Source of the DNA: UMGS1696 sp964463375
GTDB taxonomy: Bacteria; Bacillota; Clostridia; Oscillospirales; CAG-272
Length of the DNA stretch: 64,000 nucleotides
Direction: 5' to 3'
Assembly (NCBI GenBank): GCA_964463375.1
Contig: CAYXBQ010000002.1
Span: 127,795 to 191,794 of the forward strand
Shown: piece by piece, positions 8,724 through 17,560 of the stretch
Numbering within the stretch: the stretch's first letter is position 1
Layout of the letters: each line of letters begins with the position of its first letter
The notes under the pieces: generated by a model
Databases searched by the model: none
Told to the model about the DNA's origin: nothing
The model's input: the letters and a program-made list of their open reading frames with translations, nothing else
Program-made: the position numbers and the translations under genes

Positions 8724-8789
8724 AGGAACCTCCGAATGCTGTCATGATGGGAATATCTGTCTACAGCATATGCAAGATGGGAGAAAAAG

Positions 8790-9527
8790 ATGAAAGAAAT
8801 GCAAAAGGTCCTCAGCAGACTCCGGCAAGCGGTGGACCATTACGAAATGATACGGCCGGGCGACAAGGTTGCGGTGGGTCTGTCCGGCGGCAAGGATTCC
8901 GTGGCACTGCTGGCCTCCCTTGTGACAATGTCGAAATTCTATCCCATCCCCTTTACCGTGTGCGCCATCTCGGTCATGCCGGGCTTTCCAGGGCAGAAAA
9001 GGGAAGACTACGACCCCTTCCGGCGCTGGTGCGACAGCATGGACATAGAATACAAACTGGTGGAGACCCAGATCGCCCAGATCGTGTTCACGGAGCGGCA
9101 GGAGAGCTCCCCTTGTTCTTTGTGTGCCAAAATGCGCCGGGGAGCCTTGGTAGGAGCCTGTCGGGAAATGGGTGCCACATCTCTGGCTTTGGGACATCAC
9201 CGGGACGACGTGGTGGAGACCTTTATGCTGAACCTGATGCAGACCGGCAAGATCGCCTGCTTCATGCCTGTGACCACCTACGAAGACACCGACCTGCGAG
9301 TGATCCGGCCACTGATCTATACGGAAGAAAACGACCTGCGCCGCTTGACTGCCGCCATGGAGCTGCCGCTATATAAGAACCCCTGCCCGGTGGATGGCGG
9401 AACAGAACGGGCGGCAATGCAGGCCTACCTGCGCAGCTATGGTAACCACTGTGGGGAAAAACGGGAGCTGTATCGCCGTATTTTGGGCGCGCTGGAACGA
9501 AACGGAAACGACGGTTGGCATTTGTAA
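8790..9527 (+). CDS. TtcA-family PP-loop ATPase (tRNA thiolation type)
   Basis: This 245-residue protein has the PP-loop SGGKDS near residue 34, which binds ATP for adenylation. CSLC (about residues 112-115) and GHHRDDVVETFMLN follow; both are typical of TtcA-like enzymes that carry an Fe-S cluster and thiolate C32 in tRNA. A second cysteine region, KNPCPVDG, may supply another cluster ligand. The 245-residue length fits the short bacterial members of this group. It stands alone, divergent from the amidase. Whether tRNA is the true substrate here cannot be told from sequence. Confidence 0.85.
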   Translation: MKEMQKVLSRLRQAVDHYEMIRPGDKVAVGLSGGKDSVALLASLVTMSKFYPIPFTVCAISVMPGFPGQKREDYDPFRRWCDSMDIEYKLVETQIAQIVFTERQESSPCSLCAKMRRGALVGACREMGATSLALGHHRDDVVETFMLNLMQTGKIACFMPVTTYEDTDLRVIRPLIYTEENDLRRLTAAMELPLYKNPCPVDGGTERAAMQAYLRSYGNHCGEKRELYRRILGALERNGNDGWHL

Positions 9528-9638
9528 AAAACCATAGGTAAAAATCAAAAAGATTTCGGAAAAACGCTGAAAGGCAGGAACTTTCTGTATGCCCCTGTCG
9601 TCATAAAGCGCAAACCACAATAAAAGCGAAGTAGAGAT

Positions 9639-10592
9639 ATGAAACAAAACAAGAAAGTATCTGCACCGGAAAACAGTCCACCAGTCGCTGTGCAAACGAA
9701 GCCAAAACGAAAACGCCGCCGATTCTGGAACCGAGATAGGCAGGAGCGAGTCTTCACCATGCCCTTTATGCTGCTCAGCATCATCGGCGTGCTGACCTTC
9801 TACATACTCCCGTTCCTGGTGGTGATCTATTATTCCCTTATCAACAACAATACCGAGGCCAGCTTTGCCGGGCTACAGAACTTCATCGATCTGTTCCACA
9901 ACAACGCCTTTAAGCTGGCGCTGAAAAATACCGGTATTTTTTCCCTGACAGCTGTACCCTTTGCGGTGCTGCTGTCCCTGGGACTAGCGGTGCTGCTGGA
10001 TCAAAAGCTGCCGGGCAAAAGCGTGTTCCGTACCATATTTTTGTCCCCCATGATCGTGCCTGCCGCCTCCATTATCCTGATCTGGCAGGTGCTTTTCGAC
10101 TACAACGGCGTACTCAACGACATCACGGCATTGTTCGGCATCGCCCCCATCGAATGGATGAAGTCGGAGCAGGGGTACATCGTGGTGGTGCTGCTGTTTT
10201 TGTGGAAGAACATCGGCTACAATATGATCATGTTTATGTCCGCTTTGGCTGCCGTACCTCGTGACATCCAGGAAGTGGCTATGTTGGACGGCTGCGGACC
10301 GGTCAGACGGTTCTTCCTGATCAAGCTGCGGTACCTGGCATCTACCATTTCCTACGTGACCATCATGTCCCTGATCAACTCCTTCAAGGTGTTCCGAGAG
10401 ATCTACCTGCTCACCGGGGACTATCCGTACGACTCCATGTATATGCTACAGCATTTCATGAACAATACATTCCGCGGATTCAATTATCAAAAACTGTCCA
10501 GTGCCGCCGTGGTGCTGTCGCTGATCATGATCGTCATCATAGCGATCCTGCTGTGGGCTGACGACAGACTGGGGAGGGATATCGAAGAATGA
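9639..10592 (+). CDS. Carbohydrate ABC transporter permease, MalF/UgpA type
   Basis: This 317-residue inner-membrane permease has six predicted helices, with the first near 46-72. The EAA loop that contacts the ATPase reads VPRDIQEVAMLDGCGPVRRF. The basic N-terminal tail is typical of Gram-positive sugar permeases. The next permease begins four bases before the stop, so the two form a heterodimer. No ATPase is encoded nearby, so a shared MsiK-like ATPase elsewhere is likely. The ribosome site is weak. The three large lipoproteins downstream are the likely binding proteins (inference from context). Confidence 0.93.
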   Translation: MKQNKKVSAPENSPPVAVQTKPKRKRRRFWNRDRQERVFTMPFMLLSIIGVLTFYILPFLVVIYYSLINNNTEASFAGLQNFIDLFHNNAFKLALKNTGIFSLTAVPFAVLLSLGLAVLLDQKLPGKSVFRTIFLSPMIVPAASIILIWQVLFDYNGVLNDITALFGIAPIEWMKSEQGYIVVVLLFLWKNIGYNMIMFMSALAAVPRDIQEVAMLDGCGPVRRFFLIKLRYLASTISYVTIMSLINSFKVFREIYLLTGDYPYDSMYMLQHFMNNTFRGFNYQKLSSAAVVLSLIMIVIIAILLWADDRLGRDIEE

Positions 10593-11545
10593 CAGACGCA
10601 AAATTGAATATCCCTGCACAGGTACTATCGAAGCCGAAAAAGAAAAAGCGGATCACCTTCCGCCGGGTGCTGTTTCTGATCTGTGCCATGGCGGTGCTGC
10701 TCCTGTTCGCCTATCTATTCTTGTTCCCGACTGTTTTCACCGTCACCAATTCCTTCATGTCCACCACGGAGATCAGCGCCAACTACGGCAAGATCTTCTC
10801 CGGACTGGGTGCGGCGGGAGACGGCGGTCGGGTGTACATCGGCGAACGGGTGAACTTGCAGCTGATCCCGGATAAGGTCAGCTTTAGCCAGTACAGCACG
10901 GTGCTGCTGAAAAGCCCGGAATACCTGCTGAAATTCTGGAACTCCGTGTTCTACGTGCTGCCCATCGTGGTGTTCCAGCTGGTGGTGGCATCCGGCGTAT
11001 CCTATGCCTTTGCCAGAGTGGAGACAAAATTCCGATCCATCGTATTTTTTGTCTACATTATTTTAATGCTCATGCCCTACCAGGTGACGCTGGTGCCCAA
11101 CTACATTGTGGACAACGCATTGGGCATCCTGAACACCCGCTGGGCCATCATCCTACCGGGGATATTCTCACCGTTCTCCGTATTCATCTTGACGAAATAT
11201 ATGCGCCGGATCCCCAAAGCCATGGTGGAAGCGGCCCAGCTGGACGGATGCGGCGAGTGGCAGATCTTCACCAAGATCTTCATGCCCCTGTGCCGTGCAA
11301 CCCTGTATTCGGTGGCGATTTTGGTCTTCATCGACTACTGGAACATGGTGGAGCAGCCGCTGATTCTTTTGAACGATTCGGAGATGTATCCCCTGTCCGT
11401 GTTCCTGTCCCAGATCAACCAAGGGGACACAGGCATAGCCCTTGCCATTGCGGTGATCTACATGGTGCCGCCGGTGCTGCTGTTTTTGTACAGCGAAGAC
11501 TACCTGATCGACGGGATCTCCTATTCCGCCTCGGTCAAGGGATAA
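10589..11545 (+). CDS. Carbohydrate ABC transporter permease, MalG type
   Basis: This 318-residue partner permease has helices from about residue 27 and the EAA motif VEAAQLDGCGEWQIFTKIF, where it docks onto the ATPase. Compared with ordinary MalG-like proteins it has a longer first external loop (about 50-110) before the conserved permease core. It overlaps the MalF-type gene by four bases (ATGA). The HlyD-like gene follows after 51 bases with no visible terminator, so they may share a transcript. Confidence 0.93.
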   Translation: MTDAKLNIPAQVLSKPKKKKRITFRRVLFLICAMAVLLLFAYLFLFPTVFTVTNSFMSTTEISANYGKIFSGLGAAGDGGRVYIGERVNLQLIPDKVSFSQYSTVLLKSPEYLLKFWNSVFYVLPIVVFQLVVASGVSYAFARVETKFRSIVFFVYIILMLMPYQVTLVPNYIVDNALGILNTRWAIILPGIFSPFSVFILTKYMRRIPKAMVEAAQLDGCGEWQIFTKIFMPLCRATLYSVAILVFIDYWNMVEQPLILLNDSEMYPLSVFLSQINQGDTGIALAIAVIYMVPPVLLFLYSEDYLIDGISYSASVKG

Positions 11546-11596
11546 TACGCATAACCACATGATAGAATAGCCATATAACGGAGGTCAATACATAGC

Positions 11597-13846
11597 ATGG
11601 AAGCCAAGAACCGCAGAGCATGGATCAAGAATGTTGCGATCATTTTTCTCACCGTCCTGCTGTTGCTCACCTTTTTCTCCAATACGATCCTGAACTATTC
11701 ACTACCGGAGGTATCGGCGCAATATGCCCGGTACGATTCCATCAGCGGTGCCATCAAAGCAAATGGCACAGTCAAAGCCAACGAAAGCTATGTGGTGACC
11801 TATGATGAAGCCGAAGAGGGCAGCGAGGTGACCAAACCCGGCCAGACCCGGAAGGTGGTATCGGTGTACGTCAAGCAGGGCAGTGAGGTGGCCATCGGCG
11901 ACCCCATTCTGGCGCTGGAAGGCGGTGCCAGTGATGAGCTGGAAGAAGCCGAAAAGAAGCTGCGGGAGCTGGAAAAGCAGTATGCGCTGGATCAGCTCGA
12001 AAACAATTCACAAGGGATTTCCAGCAGCTCCAGTTTATTGCAGGCGCAACAGGAACTCAGCGATCTTAAAGAAAAACAGGCAGATGCACAGAAAATGTAT
12101 GACCTTATGCTTGCTGGTGAAGATCCTGCCGGTGCCTTGAAGACAAAAATGGATGCGGCAGCGGATGCTATGAAGGCTGCACAGAAGAATAAAGAAGCTG
12201 CAGAAAAGGTACGTGACGAATTAAAAGCCAATATGGATGCAGCAAATGGAAAAGTCGAAGTTGACTATCTGTCTGGAAAAACCTTGCAGGAGAGATATAA
12301 TGAAGCAAAAGCTTTATATGAGGAATTGGAAATCCAATATACAAACCTGCAAAGTCAGCTGGAGACGTTAGAAGCTGAACAGAAAAATAATCAAGATAAC
12401 AGTGAAGCCGTAGCTGCTGCCTATGAAATCAGTAAGCAGATCAAAGCAGACATAGAATCATTGGAAGATAAAATGCTTGCATTGAAACGGATCATTGAAG
12501 ACCATGATATTGAAATTGCTATTGCCTATGCTGAACAGTATGAGGATCTAATCAATAACACAGAGACAGAAGCTTCAAATTTATCTGAAAAAGAAGCAAT
12601 TAGTAATAAAATGTCTGAATTGGAACGCTCTTTGCGTATTTTGCTTGGTGTACCGGATAGCATGACGATTCAAGAGATCCTACAATATGTACGTGACATT
12701 GAAGATAGACAAGCTGAGATCCAGAAGATACAAGCAAGCATCGACGAGGGATATCAAAAGCTGAATATTCTGGGAATGCCGTATATAGATGATATAACAA
12801 ATTACATATATAGCAATCAACAGAGCAAATCTGATAAAGAAGTAGCCGATGTACAAGACGAGATCAAAAAGATTGAAGAAAAGTATACCACAGCAAAGAC
12901 GGAATATACATCTTTGTCAGAGCAATTAGCCAATCAGAATTATGTAAGCGATAATCAAGAGATGCTTGCGATTTACGAAAAAGATGTAGAAGACCTGACA
13001 GAAAAGTTTGAAGCAGCAGAAAAGGCATACAATTCCGCCAAAAGTGAATATGATACTTTGGAGGCACCCAAAAGTATTGATGATGCGTTGGCTGCATTGA
13101 ATGAAGCGAAGAACAAGGTTACGTTAAAGGATTTGGATGTACAAAAGCTACAAATAGATTCTAACAAAACGAAGGTAGATAGCCAATATTCTCTTGAAGA
13201 CCAAGCCAAGGAGATCGAAGAACTCAAAACCAAGATCAAAGCTATGCAGGAGGCCCCCAACCAGACCGTCGTTACCGCACCCATCGCCGGTAAGATCGTG
13301 GAAGTAAACTTTGTCCCTGGCAATAAAGTCACCAGCGGCAACGAGGTGGCACGGATCGAAGTGGCGGACAAGGGCTACATCTGCGAAATTTCCATGTCCA
13401 CCGACGAAGCCCGAAAGATCCAGGTGGGCGCAGAGTGCTCCGTCACCAATTCCTGGTGGTACTCCGACCTGACCGCCACCGTTTCCCAGATCCGTAGCGA
13501 TCCCTCCAGCCAGGGCAAAAACCGCATTGTGGTCATCGAGGTCAAGGGCGACGTGTACGAGGGGCAGAGCCTGTCCTTCTCCATCGGCGACAAGAGCCAG
13601 TCCTACGACAGCGTCCTGCCCAACAGCGCCATCCGGGAAGACAGCGAAGGAAAGTTCGTGCTGGTAGTGGAATCCAAGAATACCCCTCTGTCCGTGCGCT
13701 ATACCGCCAGAAGAATGAGCATCGAGGTCATTGCCTCCGACGACACCAAGTCCGCTGTGTCCGGCCTGTACGGCAGCGAATTCGTCATCACCAGCGCCAC
13801 CTCTCCCATCAGCGATGGCCAGCAGGTGCGCCTGGCAGAAAATTGA
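11597..13846 (+). CDS. HlyD-like adaptor with very long coiled coil
   Basis: This is a 749-residue membrane-fusion-type protein. One N-terminal helix (about 13-33) anchors it. The first half of a lipoyl domain follows (VVSVYVKQGSEVAIGDPILAL). Then come about 430 residues of heptad-rich coiled coil (about 115-550). The second lipoyl half is VVTAPIAGKIVEVNFVPG, and a beta-barrel follows. Such adaptors bridge transporters and outer layers; in Gram-positives they pair with MacB-like ABC proteins. The coiled-coil part is strikingly AT-rich compared with both ends (hand count 35% GC at 12481-12540 against 57% at 13261-13320). GGAGGT lies upstream of the start. Confidence 0.85.
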   Translation: MEAKNRRAWIKNVAIIFLTVLLLLTFFSNTILNYSLPEVSAQYARYDSISGAIKANGTVKANESYVVTYDEAEEGSEVTKPGQTRKVVSVYVKQGSEVAIGDPILALEGGASDELEEAEKKLRELEKQYALDQLENNSQGISSSSSLLQAQQELSDLKEKQADAQKMYDLMLAGEDPAGALKTKMDAAADAMKAAQKNKEAAEKVRDELKANMDAANGKVEVDYLSGKTLQERYNEAKALYEELEIQYTNLQSQLETLEAEQKNNQDNSEAVAAAYEISKQIKADIESLEDKMLALKRIIEDHDIEIAIAYAEQYEDLINNTETEASNLSEKEAISNKMSELERSLRILLGVPDSMTIQEILQYVRDIEDRQAEIQKIQASIDEGYQKLNILGMPYIDDITNYIYSNQQSKSDKEVADVQDEIKKIEEKYTTAKTEYTSLSEQLANQNYVSDNQEMLAIYEKDVEDLTEKFEAAEKAYNSAKSEYDTLEAPKSIDDALAALNEAKNKVTLKDLDVQKLQIDSNKTKVDSQYSLEDQAKEIEELKTKIKAMQEAPNQTVVTAPIAGKIVEVNFVPGNKVTSGNEVARIEVADKGYICEISMSTDEARKIQVGAECSVTNSWWYSDLTATVSQIRSDPSSQGKNRIVVIEVKGDVYEGQSLSFSIGDKSQSYDSVLPNSAIREDSEGKFVLVVESKNTPLSVRYTARRMSIEVIASDDTKSAVSGLYGSEFVITSATSPISDGQQVRLAEN

Positions 13847-13858
13847 GGTTGACCGATC

Positions 13859-14959
13859 ATGAAGCTCCATAAAAAAGGACTGCGCTTCTCCGCCATCAGT
13901 GGGATCCTGTGCGTCCTGTTCGCCCTGCTGTTCCTGCTGGGTGAAGGTATCGCTGCCATCCTGACCAGTGATCTGGATGCCTTGAACGCCGGGGAACGCT
14001 GGTCGGCGGCGGGCGAACCCTATGCGACCCTGTCTCTGCACACCGATACGGAAAGCGCATTGTCCCGCAACCAGGTGGAAAGCTACGCCCATTCCATCGA
14101 CAACGCACTGCTGACCGAATCCATCGAGTCCTCCGAAAACGGCAGCGCCTGGGCCTACTGCTACTACACCGAGGATGTGATCTCCGTCACCGGTCCCAAG
14201 ACCACCGCCGCTCTCACGACTATGGCCACCGGCGGCAGCTTCTATACCTTCCATCCCCTACACTTCCTCTACGGTGCCCCCTATGTGTTCGATAAATCCC
14301 TGTCCGATGGCGTGGTGCTGGACGAGGATGCCGCCTGGCGTATCTTTGGTGCCACCGACGTGGTGGGCATGACCGTGGAGATCGGCGGCAGAGAAATGAC
14401 CGTCACCGGTATCGTGCGAAAGGAACGGGACAGCGCCGGCTACGAAAGGGCATACGGCGAGATCCCCCGGGTGTACATGAGCTACTACGGCTACGAAAAT
14501 GTTTTCGGTGAAGAGAACAACATCACCACCTTCGAGGTGACCCTGCCCAATCCGGTGAAAGCCTTTGCGAAAAATATCTTCGAGACCGCCGTGTCCGTGA
14601 ACGAAGACCACATGGTGCTCCGGGAAAATTCCAACCGGTATTCCATCGTGAACCGCTTCAACCGCATGAAAGAGCTGCCCTACATGGGTATGCGCAACGA
14701 TCGCATCGTCTACCCCTATTTCGAAAACGAACTGCAAGTCATTGACTATACCACGTCCGTATGGATGGTCGCACAAACCATCGCCGGTGCCTGCACCATC
14801 CTGACCCTGCTTGCTGCCATCATCGCCCTGTTCGCCAGCGGCTTTTCCATCTCCGGCGTGATCAAGCTGTGGTGGAAAAAGGCAGAAGCAGCTTGGGAAA
14901 AACGACACGCCGAAAAACGCCGGAAAAAGCGTAAAAAACAAAATACACAAAAGTTTTAA
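13859..14959 (+). CDS. MacB-like periplasmic core protein with only two membrane helices
   Basis: This 366-residue protein has a helix at about 9-32. A large external domain (about 40-300) has the MacB core look: LDEDAAWRIFGATDVVGMTV and VTGIVRKERDSAGY. A single helix near 302-330 and a very basic tail follow. True MacB/FtsX permeases have three C-terminal helices and the RALGAS motif; both are absent here. It follows the HlyD-like gene by 12 bases and likely works with it. No matching ATPase gene is adjacent. It may be a scaffold rather than a transporter (inference). Confidence 0.7.
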   Translation: MKLHKKGLRFSAISGILCVLFALLFLLGEGIAAILTSDLDALNAGERWSAAGEPYATLSLHTDTESALSRNQVESYAHSIDNALLTESIESSENGSAWAYCYYTEDVISVTGPKTTAALTTMATGGSFYTFHPLHFLYGAPYVFDKSLSDGVVLDEDAAWRIFGATDVVGMTVEIGGREMTVTGIVRKERDSAGYERAYGEIPRVYMSYYGYENVFGEENNITTFEVTLPNPVKAFAKNIFETAVSVNEDHMVLRENSNRYSIVNRFNRMKELPYMGMRNDRIVYPYFENELQVIDYTTSVWMVAQTIAGACTILTLLAAIIALFASGFSISGVIKLWWKKAEAAWEKRHAEKRRKKRKKQNTQKF

Positions 14960-15010
14960 ATGCACATTCCCAAAAATGTCCCCATTTTATAGAAAGCGGA
15001 GGTATTATCC

Positions 15011-17515
15011 ATGCAAAAAAAACAAGTCATGACCCTGCTTTTGGCGACAGCTATGCTGCTGTCCACGGCTACAGGCTGTGACCGGGAAGCCATCACAAAG
15101 GCCGTTTTCGACAATCTGGAATCGGCACTGCTGAGCGGTTCTGACACAGAGACAGACGAAACACAAATCGAAACCGATCCGGCAGCGGCTCCGGTGACTG
15201 ATCCGGTCGCCGATCCGGCCGATGGCGATTCCAATGGGGCCCGGGAAGAACAAACAGACGCCGAACCAACAAAGGAACTCGTAAAATCCAGACGGACCAA
15301 CGTATACAGCAGTCAAACCATTGCACTGCCGAACGACATCCGTGAAGGCGAGACCTATGTGCAGCATATGGTCAGCATCGGGGATACGATCTATATGCTG
15401 TACGATAACCCAACGGGGTCTCAGACCGAGGATGCGCAGATGTGGCTGTACGGCACAGATGTAGCCGAAGAGAACACAACGTTCGTGGCGTTGCCGGATC
15501 CGTTTGGGGGTGATGGCAGCATTTTGAAAATGCTCACAGGAGAAGGGAAGCTCTACCTACTGTACCAAACCTGGTACGATGGGTATGGCTACTGGCTCTT
15601 GGAGATCGATCCCACAAATGGCAGCGTACAAAACGAATACGATCTGACATTGGCAAAGGATGCACTGGACCTTGGTGAGAACGACAGCTACTATATCCTC
15701 GACGCAGCACTGTCCGGGCATACGGCTTATATAGGCTGCGAAAGGGCGATCGTCTCCCTGGATCTGCAAAGTGAGACCTACAGCCCTATCATCGAGCTAC
15801 AGGACGATACCCAATGGATCGACTCTGTCTATGCTACGGATGATGGAATATTCTATGTGACAACCGATTATAACCAGTGGACTTTCTTTGCCCTCGATCC
15901 GGCAACGGGCGCATCCACCGCACTTGCCATTGAGGGGCTTCGCTATTACGATCCCATCGGGACCTATGACGGCAAGATCTACTTCAATAGCTACGATCGC
16001 ATCGTTGCCTACGATACCCAAACCGGGGAGACCAGCGTGGCGATAGACTTCCTTGGCTGCGACATCCACCTGAACGAAGTCAGCCGTATCGTTCTGACCA
16101 CCGATGGCACAATGGTATATGCTACCGACCACGGCAGCGTACCGGATGCGAATGCCAACAGCCTGCATTGGCTCGAACGGATCCCCGACGAACAAATGCC
16201 GGAGGAAGTGCAGTTGACACTTGCCAGCACCAGCTACAGCGAGGATCTGCTGGATCATGTGGTGCGCTACAATCGTCAAAACGATGACGTACATCTCAAT
16301 ATCCGGTGTTACAGCGCATACGATACGCCGGAAAACGATTACACCGGTGCTGCCGCTAAAATACATGAAGACATCCTCTCCGGCAACGGACTGGACATCG
16401 TGCTACTGAACAACAATATGCCGATCGAAAGCTGCTGCAGCAAGGGATTTTTCGCCGATCTGTATCCGTTTTTGGATGACGAAGAAAATGGTATCGATCG
16501 GTCGCAATACTTTGAAAACGTATTCCAAGCCTGTGAGCAGGACGGCAAGCTGTATTCGCTGCTCCTGCGCTTCAGCGTAGAAACACTGTCTGCCAAGTCT
16601 TCCTATGTGGGGGATGAAAGTGGCTGGACTATGGCACAAATGTTGGATGCCATCGATGCTATGCCAGAGGGAATGTGTGCCTTTAGCGACTATGGACGGG
16701 ATGCACTGCTGGAAAAATTCCTTACGTGTTGTAGTGACCTCTTCATCGACTGGGAAAGTGGCGCGACTCATTTTGCCGCCGAGGATACCATTCGCTTTCT
16801 CGAATTTTTGAAGAGCAGCCCGGAAATGTCCGTCCTGGAAGAATACTACGCTTCTTCGGATTTTGCAGATAGCGAATATAGCGATATGATCAAATTCCAA
16901 AACGATTACAAAATGCGGTATTACAAGGATACGGCACTGCTTTCTTCGAATCTACTTTACGAACTGTATACGTACAAAAGTGTCTATGAGGATTTCGCAG
17001 GAGATGTGACCACGATCGGCTATCCTACGGACGACGGTGGCAACGGTGCCGTGCTCTGGCCCGATCTGGAGCTTGCCATTTGTGCCGCTTCCGAACACCA
17101 GGACCTCGCATGGGACTTTCTACGAGATTGGCTGACGAACGAGGAATACGATCTCTTTGAAGAGATGGAATTTCCCACCACGAAGAAATACATGGATGAA
17201 ATGCTCGAAGAATCCGAGGCATACTACGCAGATCGATACACCGCTTCCATTATCGATTATATCGACACAGAAGCACCGGAGAATCAGGAATATGTCGAGT
17301 ATCTCTGCGAGGTCGAGCAGGCGTATACCAAAGAGATGGGACAAAAGGTCTGCGAGCTGATCCAAGGGGCCACCAAGGTCATACGGATGGACAGCGAGAT
17401 CTTGACCATCGTCCGGGAAGAGCTGCTCCCCTTCTATGACGGCAGCATAACCGCCGCAGAAGCCGCACAAGCCATCGACAGCCGTGTCACAGACTACATA
17501 GCCGGCAATGGCTGA
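15011..17515 (+). CDS. Large lipoprotein: propeller-like domain fused to solute-binding domain (copy 1)
   Basis: This is an 834-residue lipoprotein. The signal peptide ends LLSTATGC with lipidated Cys 23. A disordered acidic linker runs to about residue 90, followed by the block KSRRTNVY shared by all three copies. Residues of about 100-390 contain repeated units of the form IYMLYDN, LWLYGTD, LYLLYQTWY and AYIGCE, suggesting a beta-propeller. From about 395 (VQLTLASTSYSED) the protein looks like a type-1 extracellular solute-binding protein, including DRSQYFENVF and SYVGDESGWTMAQMLDAI. It is the first of three tandem paralogs downstream of sugar permeases. Binding of an oligosaccharide is likely; the ligand is unknown. 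Confidence 0.8.
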   Translation: MQKKQVMTLLLATAMLLSTATGCDREAITKAVFDNLESALLSGSDTETDETQIETDPAAAPVTDPVADPADGDSNGAREEQTDAEPTKELVKSRRTNVYSSQTIALPNDIREGETYVQHMVSIGDTIYMLYDNPTGSQTEDAQMWLYGTDVAEENTTFVALPDPFGGDGSILKMLTGEGKLYLLYQTWYDGYGYWLLEIDPTNGSVQNEYDLTLAKDALDLGENDSYYILDAALSGHTAYIGCERAIVSLDLQSETYSPIIELQDDTQWIDSVYATDDGIFYVTTDYNQWTFFALDPATGASTALAIEGLRYYDPIGTYDGKIYFNSYDRIVAYDTQTGETSVAIDFLGCDIHLNEVSRIVLTTDGTMVYATDHGSVPDANANSLHWLERIPDEQMPEEVQLTLASTSYSEDLLDHVVRYNRQNDDVHLNIRCYSAYDTPENDYTGAAAKIHEDILSGNGLDIVLLNNNMPIESCCSKGFFADLYPFLDDEENGIDRSQYFENVFQACEQDGKLYSLLLRFSVETLSAKSSYVGDESGWTMAQMLDAIDAMPEGMCAFSDYGRDALLEKFLTCCSDLFIDWESGATHFAAEDTIRFLEFLKSSPEMSVLEEYYASSDFADSEYSDMIKFQNDYKMRYYKDTALLSSNLLYELYTYKSVYEDFAGDVTTIGYPTDDGGNGAVLWPDLELAICAASEHQDLAWDFLRDWLTNEEYDLFEEMEFPTTKKYMDEMLEESEAYYADRYTASIIDYIDTEAPENQEYVEYLCEVEQAYTKEMGQKVCELIQGATKVIRMDSEILTIVREELLPFYDGSITAAEAAQAIDSRVTDYIAGNG

Positions 17516-17560
17516 TCATAAATGACCATATACATCACATAGGATACGGAGGGAATACAT

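Noticed and set aside
8736..8769. Seven-base inverted repeat ATGCTGT/ACAGCAT between the amidase and PP-loop genes
   Set aside because: Short and widely spaced, without a T-run or a nearby promoter; chance is a sufficient explanation.
13148..14254. Open frame of 368 residues on the minus strand
   Set aside because: It crosses the end of the HlyD-like gene and the start of the MacB-like gene and is low-complexity in Gly and His.
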